Source: Tubulanus polymorphus
Lineage: Eukaryota > Nemertea > Palaeonemertea > Tubulaniformes > Tubulanidae
NCBI RefSeq assembly: GCF_964204645.1
Contig: NC_134036.1
Span: 6,087,600-6,151,599 of the forward strand
Reading direction: 5' to 3'
DNA: 64,000 bases
Part shown: piece by piece, positions 27,449-41,775 of the stretch
How the letters are laid out: each line of letters opens with the position of its first letter
How positions within the stretch are numbered: the stretch's first letter is position 1
Made by a program: the position numbers and the translations under genes
The notes under the pieces: model-generated
Told to the model about the DNA's origin: nothing
Databases searched by the model: none
What the model saw: the letters and a program-made list of their open reading frames with translations, nothing else

Positions 27449-28631
27449 CTATATTTTATAATAGAAACAATAAATTCAAATAGAATTTTGATGTGAAACG
27501 GAGCTCTTACTTAAAAGCGAAGAAATAATTGACTCGCTATCGTTCGAGTCTATTCGTTCATTCGTTAAACAAATACTCAATGTTAACTGATGAATGCAAA
27601 TTTGTGTATTTTATGCAAGACATCCAATGACATTCTTATCATCTGTCCAGTCGTTACTCACCCGCAGCGATAGATCTAAATCTAGAAGTACATAGAATAT
27701 AAACAGGTGGTTTGCAGGCCCGTGTCGAGCTTTTCTGAGGGACACGTCTATTTCAAGAAAAACGTTTTTCCCTGCAAAGTGCCACTTAACAGTTAAAAAG
27801 GACAAAAAACGCTTTTCATCTTCCAAAAAAAAAAACACTTGAAAATTGTATCAAAAATTTGCAAAATCTTGACCCAAATTGTTTTTACACTGACTTTGAA
27901 GAGAACTTTGAAAATTAAAGGGGGTTCGTTCGCTTCCCCCGGACCCTAAACCAAATTAAGTAAATGAAAGAAGCGACAGGAAGGATAAGCCTACACTGTT
28001 CCTACTGATCCCTTACCTTAATTTCTTCCCATTCTTAAAAAACCCAAAAAACATCCTCCCAACGACTCGCATAATTAGTAGAAATTTGCCATCTCATTAG
28101 TTGAGACTAACGTTTGCCGAAAATCTAACTTAATATGATGAGAAAGATGAAATTTTACTTTTGTCGTCTTTCTGATGTGATATATGCTGCATGTTAAAGT
28201 GTATATCGCTTTATCGATGGACAATCAACGGCCGATTACGAATGATGTGGATTTGAGTATTTCTTGAGCATAAGAGCTTTTCTTACCTTAGTCGCTTCGT
28301 TCAACGTAGCTTTTTCAACGTTCGAATAGAGAATATCTCGTTTTCTCGAGTCAGGATCCGTCGACGAATGAATATAACACATAGGATGAAGCGATCAGTT
28401 ATACGTTCTTAAGACATATTCAAAAAAATTCCAACATTTGCGCAGCTTAATATTAGTTACCCCACTAATGTTTGATGATTCTTGCAAGCTGAATCGATGC
28501 GACACCGAAAACTTTCAAAATCGATCCTCGCTCATCACTATTTTCTCACACAAACCATGCGTATATTTCTTTTTGTCATTTGGTCTCGCAGGAAATAATT
28601 CTTTTCATATATTAACATGTCATATGTAGCC

Positions 28632-28710
28632 AGCATCACCATCATCGCCTTCATTGTCACCACCACCTTCTCCAGCATCACCATCATCACCTTCTCCAGC
28701 ATCACCACCG
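28632..28710. repeat. Single-unit minisatellite locus
   Basis: The CACCATCATC-rich unit that is present about three times at 10312-10536 occurs here once, directly followed by the same downstream sequence. Confidence 0.75.
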
Positions 28711-28869
28711 CAATCATCACATCAACTTCCCCAGCATCACCATCATCACAAATCAATTGACTATCAATTCAAACTACGTCATCATCGTCGTCATAACATC
28801 CACCATCACACACTCATTATCATAATCACTCTCTCCGCCATCTCCACCATCCCAACCTCCACCTATTGA

Positions 28870-29700
28870 GCGAGTCATCTAGTCACCCAATCGTCCGGTT
28901 AATCAGTCGGCTACGAATATACTTTTTAATCGGATTCTACGCCTGGGTCGAAGAAAACCACTCACAGAAGTGATCTTAATGGATGGTGCAGCAAAGCGCG
29001 TGAAATTCACAAATTCTCACAAATCCAGCGACGTTTTTTTTTTCTTGAGCAGACCATACGCACCTTTCGAAACTAGTTCATTAATTTAAATTTCACTCTC
29101 ATCCCTAACTAATCTCTTTGCCCCCGCCTCAAATCGAATGTACTTACACCATGAATTTATAAAATTCAGCAAAAAGACATATGTATTTAGAGTGTAAGGG
29201 TGTCGTACAAGCTCGATTATTAAACCGCGAGCTTCAATTTTGTACATTATATCAACAAGCAGCTGACTTATTCCTATTCATTTTGTCTAACCAATAAAGC
29301 GCTTGATGTATAACCACCTGCTGCAATAACGTTTCGAGTTCCAGAAATTTACGCCCGAAAAATAATCATCGTGAATAGAAAAAGCAAACACTCTACTACA
29401 CGTTGTTCTAAACGTCCCGTTCCTAACAGCGGCAGTTGTGGGCAGGACGTACGAATCGAGTATAGGTAAAGTAAGTATGAATGCAATAGAATAGAAAGGA
29501 TGCGATACGTATGACATACATCAATACCTAGATTATGAATCTATACAAAACGAGGTTTCACAGTCGAATCAGTTAATATCTATTCGACGGGGGCCAGTTG
29601 CTCGAAAGGTTGGTTGAAGCTTTCGAGTCGATTGCTGAAATAGAGTCAATGAAAAGATCATTATTGTTATGAGAATATTCGAAGCCGTGTTAACCAGGTT
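28870..29700. other. Spacer without recognised gene
   Basis: Paralogous to 10690-11550; nothing coding recognised. Confidence 0.4.
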
Positions 29701-29703
29701 TAA

Positions 29704-29901
29704 AATAAGTAACGAGACGAGTAGTACTGTATAGGTTAACTATAGTACTGTATATTTATTTGACGCACGAGCTTTCGCTACTGATGTATCGAAGCTTCAT
29801 CGGGTGAATGAGTGATGACGCTTCTATTCATTAGAAGCGAAAGCTCGTGCGTCAGGTAAATAGTTAACCTATACAGTACTACTCGTCTCGTTACTTATTA
29901 T
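29704..29901. repeat. Long palindromic foldback element, loop inverted
   Basis: Paralogue of 11554-11740. The arms are the same but the central loop (ATCGGGTGAATGAGTGAT) is in the opposite orientation. The left arm carries a small duplication (TATAGTACTGTA). Confidence 0.75.
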
Positions 29902-30072
29902 TATTATTATGGTATTCTATCCGGCGATTATCTTCGAACATATTTTTAACGTGTAGCCCCTGGATTGTTTCATACAAGATGAATTATTTCGTTCATATTC
30001 AAGTTCAGTGAATGGGTTAAATATCAATGAAATCTTTCAAATTTTCTCCGTTTCTAGTTCGATTTCTAGGCG

Positions 30073-30755
30073 ATGAAAATGCTTGCTTATCTTTTAACTC
30101 GCGTATATGCGATCGTCGCGATTGTGGTCAGTGTTGCGTCATTTGCGGAGGCATGGGGTGAGTGGTCACGACTGAGAAATTATTACAGAAATTTCCATTG
30201 CATTTATCGGAGGAAAGAACCTAAAAAACTCAGATAGACATTTCAAAACCCATCGAAATTTAGCGAAAAGTGTCCAAATATTTAATGCAGACATTTTTGC
30301 ACGGCATTTTACTGAGTAATTTTTCATAGAAATATATCACGATCAAGTGATTAGATTTACGTATTCCAAATTATAAAAAATAACCTTTTAGATAACCTAT
30401 CATTTGTTTCCGAATATTTTCTGAATAAGGCATTCACTTTTGGGTCACGGTAAAATAAAAAGCCGGCTCTGATTAAAGTGAATTTAGGCGGGGGGATTTA
30501 AATGGGATAAATGCTTTGCGTGCGGGCGTCTATCAACCCTCAATGCTAACATATCGCTCACTCGTCTAAATGGATCTACCTGAACCCGGGCTTAATAATA
30601 GAATTTAGTAAAACACTGTTGTTTTTGAATGTAAATTTCATTTCTTTTGGTCATATTTTAGCTTGCGGCTCCATAGGCCAAGGCTTCCATCGAATGCTGC
30701 GACCCTAACCCTTGTCAAAACTCGGTGTGTACACCGTACGCGGGCTAATCGTAGA
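30073..30755 (+). pseudogene. P1': frameshifted ICK-type peptide gene
   Basis: Exon 1 (30073-30157) matches P1 closely and keeps its donor. Exon 2 starts at 30662 after the same TTTTAG acceptor. It lacks eight bases (after 30681) that P1 has, so the frame shifts after the first cysteine and stops at 30706-30708. All later cysteines are lost from the frame. The stem-loop (30769-30804) and AATAAA (30905-30910) remain. Confidence 0.75.
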
Positions 30756-30768
30756 TGGTAAGCTGTTG

Positions 30769-30804
30769 TAATCGGATCGTGGTGTTTGTCGAAATATCCG
30801 ATTA
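30769..30804 (+). ncRNA. 3'UTR stem-loop of P1'
   Basis: Same perfect 9-bp stem as P1 (TAATCGGAT / ATCCGATTA); the loop differs at a few positions. Confidence 0.5.
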
Positions 30805-31139
30805 TGAAACTGAACCGCAGTCACGATACCGACTGACTGTGAAAAAGCTCGAATTGAATCTATATTTTAACTGCGTAGTGAGATTTGGTCCAATAATCGA
30901 ATCCAATAAAATGAAAGTAAATAAATCAATACGAGAGTCATATAAGTTATCTATAAAGCGCTGTTTCATCATCAGTCATCGATATTGTAGATCCACGTTT
31001 TTACTTAAACTCGAAAAGCACGACGTAATAGTCCGATGCAGCTATATGGTCCAAACACATTGCACACGTGACGATGTTCGGTGTCGTTGCTGCTCTGTAT
31101 ATTTGGGAATACATAAAAAGGTCTTCAAACAACAGACGA

Positions 31140-32397
31140 GTGTAAACCAGTAGAGTGTCCTACCGTGTCATTAAATGTGGTTACAATTGTTTTTCTCTTT
31201 ATAATTTACATCGTGAGTGAACCAACTATAATCCAGACTGAAAATACTTTCAACTATCTACAAGTGTAAACCAATTTGGATCAACTTAGATTGTATGGTC
31301 TGGTCAGTGAGGTCTGGTATGTGTGGATATGGCTTTTTGATGCGTTATCTCAACACGTAACAGCCATTAAAAAGGCGCAAGATACAGTCACTTGAAATAA
31401 ATAAATTTCACAACAAATATCATTAAATAAAACATTCGAAATGTTTTATAACAACGATTCGCATAAAACTACAATATACAAACTATCTATAATGTATACA
31501 CTACGGCGGGGGTTCGGGTTCCTGCTGAGCCAGGTTGGGCGTGTCTACTGAGCTAGAGTTTCGCGTAGGATAAATATTTACAATACGGTAACTTAATCTC
31601 CGTATGGAGTCCGTAAATCCAGGAGCATACCACTGACCAGGACCTATACTTTGAGGACAAAATAATCACTAAGATGCATCATTCACAGTCCATCGAAGTG
31701 TATCGTATACACACTTTTATCTCACTTCGTATTCTGTATCACAACGATAATGATGATAAATACATTTCTTAACGAAAAGTGAGCGTTCATGTTTCGATAC
31801 TGCGGCATGAAAACGACAATTACCACGAATTCTTCATTAGTAATGAAGAATTAGTCATCTTGCCGGATAGACACATAACAGCTGGACAATTCATTTCGGT
31901 TGGCATACTGGGTTGTGGATGTGGGTGCCTGACCTGAATGACAACGATTGAATGTCGTGTCTATAGGAGTGACGGCTATCCGACCTGATAAGTTTTACTT
32001 TACGCAATTATCATTGACATATTAATTAATGATATATCAAACAATAGATCGACTCGAGATTATTGAACGTGAATAAAACGGTGAAAGTCGAACAGAATAC
32101 TTATCGCAGTGATATTTAGTGCTGAGCCTATTACTATAAAACTGAGCGAATTTGGACAAATGACAATATTTTCTCACACATCATATCGAGCGGGGAGGGT
32201 ATTTTGACAAAGGTAACCCAATATTGCATAATTCATTAAAAAAACGATAGGCTAGCTGTAATGTCCCTTTGGACTCTCGTTTATGCCCTAAAATCAATTA
32301 ACCCCATCGAAAAATGCTTTCAGAAAATTAATCAGAAAACAACGTTTTGACTGGCAATATATTCTAATTACCCTGCGCTGGGTAAAACTGGAGGAAT
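31140..32397. other. Receptor C 3' flank, no gene
   Basis: Shared with 12970-14666 except for the roughly 460-bp LINE-like stretch, which is absent here. A tRNA-like remnant lies at 31505-31565. Confidence 0.5.
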
Positions 32398-35300
32398 TTA
32401 TCTATTTTTACGGTGTTGCCTGCGTTTAGTTTTTGCTCGAATGGATTTCATATCGATAGTCAGTATTGTGTAAAGGAGGGGATTGAGGGACGAGTTGATC
32501 GGTAAGAAAAGAACCGCCAGCCAAGCCGCCACCTGATTTGGAATTTCTACCCGTAATACCGCGCAAAATTGAACGATAATTAACGGCAGCCAACAAAATA
32601 AATTACACAGATTTATCACCAAACTCCTGCGTGCTAAAACTAGTTCTGTAGGGTCAATTCTACCCGAACCGGACCTACTTCCAGATACGAGTCGGTACAT
32701 TTGCGCATAAGTGGCCATTATCGTAGAAAGAATGAAGAAGTTGGTTAATGAAAAAATAGCGAATGAATATTGCCAGGCGTTGACATCAATTGAAACCAAA
32801 TTCATAGGTAAACAAACTCCGGTAGTGCCGTAGAAATTGTCTCCAAAGTAAGAGATGGGTGTAAGAGGTAGCATTGCAATAACACACAAAACAATCCAAC
32901 ATGCGCAACAAATGATACACGCATATCTCGGAGATGTAATTGGGTTATCGGAGAATGGGTCTACGATATTTGAGAATCTATGACGTGTCATGATTAGTAA
33001 AAATATCAATGAACCTTCGCAAGAAATAGTGACCACGACTCCAGCAAGACGACAAATCAAACTGTCCGTCCATGCTTCCGAATTGAGAAAGTAAATACCT
33101 TTGTAGATATAATCAGCTCCAGCGATCAGAAACAAATATATAGACATCATAAAATCACACAGAGCAACATTAATGATGATGATGTCTGAAAATGGATTTG
33201 AGGAGGAGAATCGAATCGCTCGAATGCGAATAGAAATGACGATTCCATTAGCGATGAAACTGAATGAAGCGATCACCCAAATGATAGCTCTGAGGACTGT
33301 GTTACCCATCAGATCAGAACAAGAGGAAAATTGATCAGCTTCAGGAAGGCACCGGTCAACATTCGGAGCCATGCAGCAAAATTTGTAAGCGTCTGACCTC
33401 AGTGAGACTAATGATGTCAGATTGTCAAAAACATGTCTGGGGACGGAAATTGTTTTGTTATTATTGGTTAAATCAAGAATTTCGAGTGACGTTAATCCAG
33501 AAAATGCGTATCGTGAGATTTGATAGATTTTGTTACCACTGATATTCAACGACTGTAATGTAGATAAACCCACAAACGCGCGTTCAGAAAGCATCAATAT
33601 AAAAAGTCCTTGAATATCAAGAATTTGGAGTGATCTCAATCCCGAAAAACTGCTTTCCTGCAAATAATGAATCGGATTTTTAGTTACGAATAACTCCTTC
33701 AAACTGTACAAACCAGCGAATGTATTTGTTGATAATGATGTTACGTTGTTGTATGTCAGGTCTAATGTATGCAGATTATGCAGGTTTGAGAACGAATTCG
33801 GTAAAATATAAGTCAATTCATTGAAGGAGATGTTGAGCATTCGAAGATAAACATACGGAGATAGTGTGAACACATCCAAGATGATTCGGTTGTTCGACAA
33901 TATCAAAACTCGGGTTGATGCCGAGAACAGTCCGGTAATATTTGTTAAACCATTATTTCCACAATCAATCAAATGACCCTGAGATATACACAATCTTGGA
34001 CACGTGACGTTACAGAAAGCCTCGTCATCAGATGTGTGTTTACAATGAACAACATCGTCACAAACTTCAGATTGTGGAATACATCGATTTTCCTGACCAC
34101 ATTTAAACATTCCTGGGCATGAAAATATATCGCAGTTTTGTTCATCTTCTGAATTAGGACAATCTGATTGACCATCGCACACCTGTCTGATCGGTATACA
34201 GTACGATGCTGGGCATTTAACAGTACCAGCAGGACATTCAAATTCTTCACATCTCAACACGTGCTCGAGATTTCTACAAACCGGGTAACCATTTATCATT
34301 CTCTCTAGAATACATCTGTGACGTCTCGAATAACAATGAGGAGAATTGAAAGAACATCTTTGTTCATCAGATTCCGTACAGAGATTTGTGAAGTTAGTCG
34401 TACAGTGGTTGTCATTATTGCACTGAACCGTAGGATTCACTGTAATATTAATATTTGTTACTAGTTCATCTTCTTCGAGGCTCCCACTGCAATCTACGAC
34501 ACCATCCTGATACAACTGAGAACTGATGCAATCTCCACTGTTACACAGGAATCCCAGGCACAGTTGAGCGGTGCATCCTATTTCGTCGGAGCCGTCTTCA
34601 CAATCAGTGACACCATTGCATCTGTCAGAACTGCTGATACATTGACCACTTTGGCAGCGAAATTGTTCTGATAAACACGGGGTATAAAAACACGAGTTCT
34701 CATCAGAGCCATCCACACAATCCTGTATGAAATCACAGAAACCACTCATTGATATGACCTGACCATCATTGCATTCAAACTGACTATGTAAATTAATATT
34801 CGTACAATTAAGTTCATCTTCACCGTTTTGACAGTCGTGTCTGGTATCACATACGCGATGGTCGCTGATACATCTTTGATCGTTACATTTAAACTGCCAC
34901 GATCTACAACCGCTTATAGAAGCTAACTCTTCGTCAGTTACATCGTATGAACACAAAACAGAATGCGCAGTATCTGTCGCATTATCAAACTGTTTCATCG
35001 CCCATTTAACTGATTGAATATAAGTTATTTCATCTCTAGTGATTATTGGGTTTATAACTTGCAGTTTGTCATTAGAAGTCACCATTAGTATTGAGCTATA
35101 TTGATATTTAAAGTGAAATGCTCTTATCAAGTTCATCGTGTCGTTTTCGGTGTAACCGGTTATCACAGTGCCTATTACACCTCGTATGCCACGACACATC
35201 TCTGTTGCAGTTTCCATATCTAAACCTCGATGTCTGTTCCAATCCGTCAGTATTTGATAGCATTGTCTATCCATGCTTACCCATCCAACCGTGCAGAAAG

Positions 35301-38300
35301 GTTTGTCCCGTATCAAGAATGTGTCGTTGTTTGTTGAATTCATCGTTCTCAGTGTTTTATTTTCGGAATCATTTCTTTCCGTTTCGCAAATGAAACTCGT
35401 GTGAATATCTTCGATTCCGCAGGGGAATCGAACCCAGTTCGCTGATCCTCGTGGATTATTCAGTATCATCGCCGTACACGGCATATTGACGTCATTTATC
35501 GGTTGTTTTCTGAGAGGAGATATCAATCCTTGAATAACTTCTGGTATCGTGTCGTTATTTTTAGGTTTATACCACTCTGTGTAGCTCAATGGTTTCCCGT
35601 CAGACCACGTGTAAGAACTAGATCTAGCCTGGAAATTTAAGTGGCATATATATTATTATATGTACATCATATATATCATTACATGTAATCTGTTGCCATT
35701 AGTAGTTTTCAACGAACTCATCCTAAAATCTACCTGCAGTTTTAATCCAACCATCATAACGAGCGCTTTCAGCGAGTATGCTTTACGAAGAAGTTCCGTG
35801 GCAAATAATGTCTTAATAGAAATCATTTCCTGTTGTGAGTTGATACTGAGTAGATGTCCCGCGTACTTCTGTACACAATACAATTCAGCATTCTCCCAAT
35901 TCAGACGTTCATCTCTGATGTATATTACGCAAGAAATTCCCGAATAAAGAAATCCTGATTCACAGACATTTTCTAACTGTTTCATCGGTAACGACTGTTC
36001 TAATGTGTATTGTATTCGAAATGTCGGGACCTGACCTTGTACCTCTATTATCAAGTCCTTATGATTTAGACTATGAAATACCTGTCCTGGTATCGCGAAA
36101 TTGTTACATATTTTATTATTGTGCTCCGGCGATTGGCCGGGGCCTACAGTGATGACACGTTTGACCACGATAGGGTCGTACTCACCCCCTTTTCTATTCG
36201 CACACGGTATCTTTACGATATTTTTTATTATGAATCTGAAGTATAGAATTTTGAATCTGAAGTATACCATTATATACCTATCTCGGATATATATTTTATA
36301 TGCCAATAGTTCGGTGGGGTTAGCCGCTGATCCTGGATAGTTTGGTGACTGAATAATTCCACACGTTAACACGACGTTACTTTGTCGTTCCCTTATTTTC
36401 AACAACCGTTGACATTTACTCCGTAGTTCAACTAGCAATGGAAAGGTAATAAATGCTTGATCATAATATACACGAACAGTGTTCAACACGAGACCGCTAT
36501 CAAGGAACTGGCTTCTCAACCGCGTGTGACAATGTCTGTATGGATAATGATCCTTAAAACATCGGTCAACTTGATATTCATGCTCCGATAATATGTTAAT
36601 GTACCTTAGTGGAAGGCGTCGGTTTTCGGGTGTAATCACGAGACAGTGAGACGTCATATTGATCTGACGTTCTCCTTCCTTTAAAACGTACCCGTCACAG
36701 TCGGTAGGACGAAATCTGAGGTGTGAATGATAATCGACTTTTAACTTATCGTCCCAGTTATAAGCGTATCCTACTACAGTAACTGATCCACCCGATGTAA
36801 TCAGACTGACGACTGATCGACTAAAGTCATTGCCGGGACAATACGGACCGTATCGTCTAGCCGTGAAATTACCACCGTCGTATATGTAAAATCCAGCTCG
36901 CTCGCAGTTCTCTGATAAAACTGTTAGTTCCAATTTCTCTTCATAAATATCGAATTTCCATCTAGACTCGTATCTAGAGACGCGATATCCAATTGAGTTC
37001 TTCCCTGCAGTTGGGAACAGTGAACCTGACCATTTATCGTTTGCAAATACCTGACATGAATAAATTAATATTAGTGATCTGAAACTTTTATTTGTTGATT
37101 ATCATATTTACATGCAAATTAACCTCACATAACACATGTTACTCACCGGATAATTCTTATCGTATACATCTTTAATCGAGAAGGATTCGATTTTGTAATT
37201 TATTTCTACTGTCACATCGTCGCAAAGTGTTTCTTTCAAAACGCACAGTACGACGAGAAATCCGTCAGATTTGGCACTCAATGATTCCAGGTAGTTGTAA
37301 CCGAGTAAAACATCAGTTCCTACAACGCGTAACCCTTCTAGTTTATATACACCAATGACGTCACCGGATGTGATGAGATCGTGTGTCCAGTTAAAGACGA
37401 CGTACTGTAACACCTGCACTGTGATAGACCAGCAGTGTAAGTGTTTTGATCGAGTTATTACGTGTAAACTGTTGTCATCGGGAATGAACACTCCCGACTC
37501 GTTATCAGAGATCTGAATCAACGGATTTGTGACGTTCCAATCTGATATCTTATAAATTTGAACCAAAAGCTGTGACTTGATTAGAATTTTGTTTACAAAA
37601 GTAGCTTTGTTCGTTTTAGTATAAAATGACGATGGTGGATGTCCGGATTGTTGGCGTATAAGACCTATCGGTTCACTGCTGGTGTTCCATCCGTCGTGAA
37701 TTTGAAAAGGGGTCTTGACGTAATACCGTGATTTGAGATTGATGAGGGTTAGATTCATTCCTAAACCGTCTGGCATTCCTATCCATTCAAGAAACATTGT
37801 ACAGAAACGAATGAATAAATTGAATTTGTATCCCATTGGTGTTTTTAATTCATTCACGTTGAGAACAGAGTTTCCACAGTTGCCGCTGATTCTCAACCGG
37901 CGATAACGATATATGATATAAACCCGACTACCTCGCGCACCATCGAAACGGCTCCTAAACAACAACGAGATCGAATCTTTGCGGCGGATTTCATGTTTTC
38001 CGTTACTGCAGAATCTGATATCAGCCTCATAGACGAGAAGGTAGTTATCATTACAGAATATTGACAGCTCGATGTCGTAGTAAAATAGGACGAGAAAAGT
38101 TCCCGGTAAAGAGCTGTTGATGAACCAACGACATTCAACACCGCGCGTTAACGCCGGGTAATTCGGTGAAACGATGTAACCGGACGTAGAATCTAGCGGG
38201 TACCACGTGTTGTTACAAGACGAACTTACCGTCACAGACGATTCCTCGATAGAGTCTGCGCGATCAGCGCGCGCGATGCGAACTTGACAGACGATCAGCG

Positions 38301-38346
38301 ACGCTATAAACAGCGCTCTCAGCCGCTGCTCCATACCGAACAACAT
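32398..38346 (-). CDS. Receptor gene C: CUB / C-type lectin / LDLa / LRR seven-helix receptor (GRL101-like)
   Basis: Exons 38346-37147, 37050-35734 and 35628-32398 give 1,915 residues with both introns phase 0 (GTGAGT and GTAGAT donors). The layout is as in B, but the ectodomain class differs. Exon 1 has the GKHEIRRKDS and TPMGYKFNLF motifs of A and D. Exon 2 has CERAGFYIYDGG where B and E have CENTGYYIYDGG. The second lectin-like module and LRRs 4-5 are strongly diverged from B (for example LSERAFVGL against LGRNVFTGL). In contrast, the seven-helix domain differs from B at only about eight positions. The TRHRF and NPLLYT motifs are kept. All three exons are open, so this copy looks functional. 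The ligand is unknown; the LDLa-LRR-7TM core points to a relaxin-receptor-like or GRL101-like signalling logic. Confidence 0.9.
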
Positions 38347-38989
38347 CACTGCGATAGAATGAACGAAATTCGTGTAGTTTCACAGGATCGTTTATTGGTC
38401 GGATTACGATCCGATTTCATCCAATCAGAAAATTCGCTCCGTCGAGTCCAAAATGCTTCAAATATTTCAGCAAAAATGCGGTCGAACATGCCCATGAAAA
38501 CGCAACAGGATAAATACGTTCTCGGTTTTCGCATTTATTTTAGTTTTGGTTTATTCACTCATTTCTTTATGTTCTATCCATACAATCATTAAACTCCATC
38601 CACTCAAAACTACCAAACCTTCACCGACCAGAAATATTCTACTCCTTATTTCTGATACAATATACAAATGATTTTGATTTCGTTCATGTGGATCGTAGAC
38701 GATATTCCAAATTCGTATCGTCGAATGAAACAGATGGAAAAGGTGATCGAATATTTAGAAAGATGAAATTCTAGTCAATGTTGAAACTATAACTGCGTAT
38801 ATAGCAGCGTTTTACAAACCTCATTAACAGCGAAAGCGCTGTTGATTCTGATCTTGGGTAGAATGTTGAAATTGTCGAAAATCAATGGTAGCTAAAATCA
38901 TACAAATCTCATTTTCTAATGAATATATGAATTTATTCTAGCAATCGTTTTCGAGTTTTGAATTGTCCCCTCTTCGGGGATAGCGCAAG

Positions 38990-39428
38990 TAATAAAGAAG
39001 TTTCCAGTTTCTAGGCGCCATATTGTGGCGGTCCCTCGAGGTCCCCATTGTTGCGATAATTGGCGCTCATTTTCAAAACATAAGTTTCGATTGAATATCA
39101 CATAGTTCTGCAGTCCCTTGCTCGATTAACTTAATTTCTATGCAGATATTTGTTGGTAATTCTTGGTTAAGATATGCGGTCCTTGGTTTCACATCGTCAC
39201 TGTTCTCAATTGTTGCATTCAAAAATTCCAAGAATCGCCAGCAAATATCTGCATTTCATTTCCTTTAAAATGGTGTATAAATTAAGTTAATCGAGCAAGG
39301 GACTGCAGAACTATGTGATATTCAATCTAAACTTATGTTTTAAAAATGAGCGCAAATTATCGCAACAATGGGAACCTCGAGGGACCGCCACAAAATGGCG
39401 CCTAGAAACTGGAAACTTCTTCATTAGA
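38990..39428. repeat. Foldback/MITE with ~150-bp arms
   Basis: The left arm (38990-39136) and right arm (39278-39428) are reverse complements, starting TAATAAAGAAGTTTCCAG and ending CTGGAAACTTCTTCATTA. Both contain GGCGCCAT...GGCGGTCCCTCGAGG. The copy at 47942-48404 has longer arms, because a TACACCATTTTAAAGGAAAT stretch is kept on its left side. Confidence 0.75.
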
Positions 39429-40014
39429 TTCTCATATCATACTGGTATCGATTTGATTAATATCTAGAATATGAAAATCAAACTCAATCTCATTGAACAC
39501 AAATCTCCGATATGAGGCCAATAGAAATTCGTAGAAAATAAAAAAAATATTTTGCGCATTTTGAATGCATGTGCGCATTTTGAATACATGAAACGAATTC
39601 GGACGAAATTTCACGAAATGTTGAGCAACGACTATATTTTCCACATTCATTGCGTAGGAATCTTCTTTCAACAAGTTGGATGTAGGTACACCAATCCTGA
39701 GTTGTATAATTTGAAAAGGACTGAATTAACGGTACATGATCGATTTGCAATAAAAAAGAATAATATTCGGTCAAATTCAGATATCTGCATCAGGTATTTT
39801 CTAGAGAATTCCATGCCTTACCTTGTGATTGATTAAAACACAAAAGAAAGTTTCTTTACTTTTAAAGATATCCCAAATATGAATATTTCGCTAAATTGAA
39901 AGCTACCTCGCAGATAAAGCTTAACTACATATATAGGTCACGCGTATTTGAAATGTCATGCATATCTCAGCATTTTCTAGAATCGGATGTATGACTTAGA
40001 TACTGAATAGATAT

Positions 40015-40125
40015 TGCAGCAAGGCGCGTGGTGTTAAACGCCTCGAGGCAGTTACTGTAAAATCGGTCTTGCTTTCTGAACACGACAGCAGTTTTCACTA
40101 TGTATCATGTTTCCCTCAACATGAC
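40015..40125. promoter_or_regulatory. Conserved non-coding block, copy 3
   Basis: Keeps AAACGCCTCGAGGCAGTTAC and the following CACGACAGCAGTTTTCAC segment, but the TATATAT of copies 1-2 is replaced by GCGTGGTG. Confidence 0.4.
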
Positions 40126-41616
40126 ATATATTCACTGGTTTCGTGCGCTGCAGTTCTTTGTAAACCCGGGTTTAGTTAATGCATATACATTACATTATCA
40201 TTAAACTTTCAAATTCACATCTTTTAAACGAAGATGACTTTAATTAGCAGATTAGCAGATTGGATGGACGCTACCATTAAATCCGTGAAATAACAATTAG
40301 AAAACTAGATTTCAACTTGATTCAATTATGTTTTTAGCAGATTGCAAAAAATGTTTTGGAAGGACAATACCGCTCCTTGAAATAACAGTTAGAAAAATAG
40401 CGTCCAATTTGATTCAACTATGTTTTGCTTCTAGACAGGGAAACAGCGCGTGGGACTTGCGTGTCAGAATTCGGTTGATGAGTGGTCAACTTAGTTAATT
40501 TATTCAGATTACTAAAACCATATCAGTGTGTGCATGTGTGGAAAACGTGACTCGTACTTTCTTTTGGGTGAGAAAAACCAAGCGTTGTTTTACGCGATGC
40601 AAACCAACGCACATTGAAGTAAATACATCTTGGAAAATTTGAAGCTTGGCTCGTGGAGAGCATGTCAAAATCTGGTGATTTAGTCCGAATCGTCCGCACT
40701 GTATAGCTAAGCTGTCTGACTACGTAGTTCTTTTCAAAAGTTACATACCGATATCTGAATTCACGAGGAGATATTAGCCAGATATTTTATTTTTTATAAA
40801 ACGTGCTGATTAACATATTCAATTGATCCAATATGTCCATGAACTCATAATGTATATGGTCGGATGCGTATTTCAACGGCGAGAGTATGTGGAAAAAAAC
40901 TTCCTGGGAAGCTTAAACCAAAATATATCATCATATGAACTTTATTTATCTTTTGTTAACCACAACTGTTTACAAATACATTATATATTTTACATTATGT
41001 TTAAAAATGTAATAGATAAGGAATGCTTATAGAGACGAGGGAATATGATTAATAATTTGTAGCTCTAGCCGAACATATTTGTATTGAAAAAAAAGATATT
41101 TTACTGCTCTCTAGAGTCGCCTATTGAGAATAGAAAGCACGTGAAGAAGAATTTCATTGTTTTACAAACAAAACCCATTTCCGATATGAAAGACTCGATT
41201 TTCCTTTTGCTGCGCTAACTTCCGACGTGTATTGAAATCAATAGATGATTTATTCTAGGTAACAATACTAATGACAGTCAATTTTTGATGTCGAACAAAG
41301 TCATCATTCGGGTGAGACCAACGGCTTTGTAGGCTTTAGCAATTGTATCACTCAAAGCGAACTGTTTTATTACGTTTTCAGAGTTGAATTCTCATTAGAA
41401 ATTGGAGAAAGAAGACATTTTCGAGGCTGGATTTGATACGCATAATGCGAGGAAGGAAAATGATGTTTTTGGCAGAATATTTTCACCCGCGATATGAAGT
41501 ACTAGCGGTTTGTTGTGGTTATATAGCTTGAGACGACAAGTGCCGCGTGGTTTGCGCACGCAGAGGTGAGCATACGATTTCTGATGTATTTTGATCACGT
41601 ATCGAGTTTATTCTCA

Positions 41617-41775
41617 CGGCACCGGTTCCAAATTCGAGACTTAAGTCCGAAATTTGTCTTAACAGCATTTACAATTAAATGTGCATTTCATTCTAAAGTC
41701 TTTCGATTGACTATAGAATTAATGTTAACTTAATCTGGTCTGTAGTCTGATTTAACTAAGGAACCGGCCCCTGAA
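41617..41775. repeat. MITE-like element with ACCGGTTCC terminal inverted repeats
   Basis: Ends GGCACCGGTTCCAAAT and TAAGGAACCGGCCCC are inverted. The interior contains repeated AAGTC/GTCTTAA motifs. It is present unchanged in the next spacer at 50791-50948. Confidence 0.5.

Noticed and set aside
30755-31153. 132-codon frame downstream of P1'
   Set aside because: It starts in the 3'UTR hairpin and runs through the P1' poly(A) signal. The unit 1 counterpart is interrupted, so it is not a gene.
39552-39836. Overlapping frames on both strands, repeated at 48528-48809
   Set aside because: Conserved only because the spacer is recently duplicated; no domain, signal peptide or splice context. A 3-bp indel between copies is compatible with chance.
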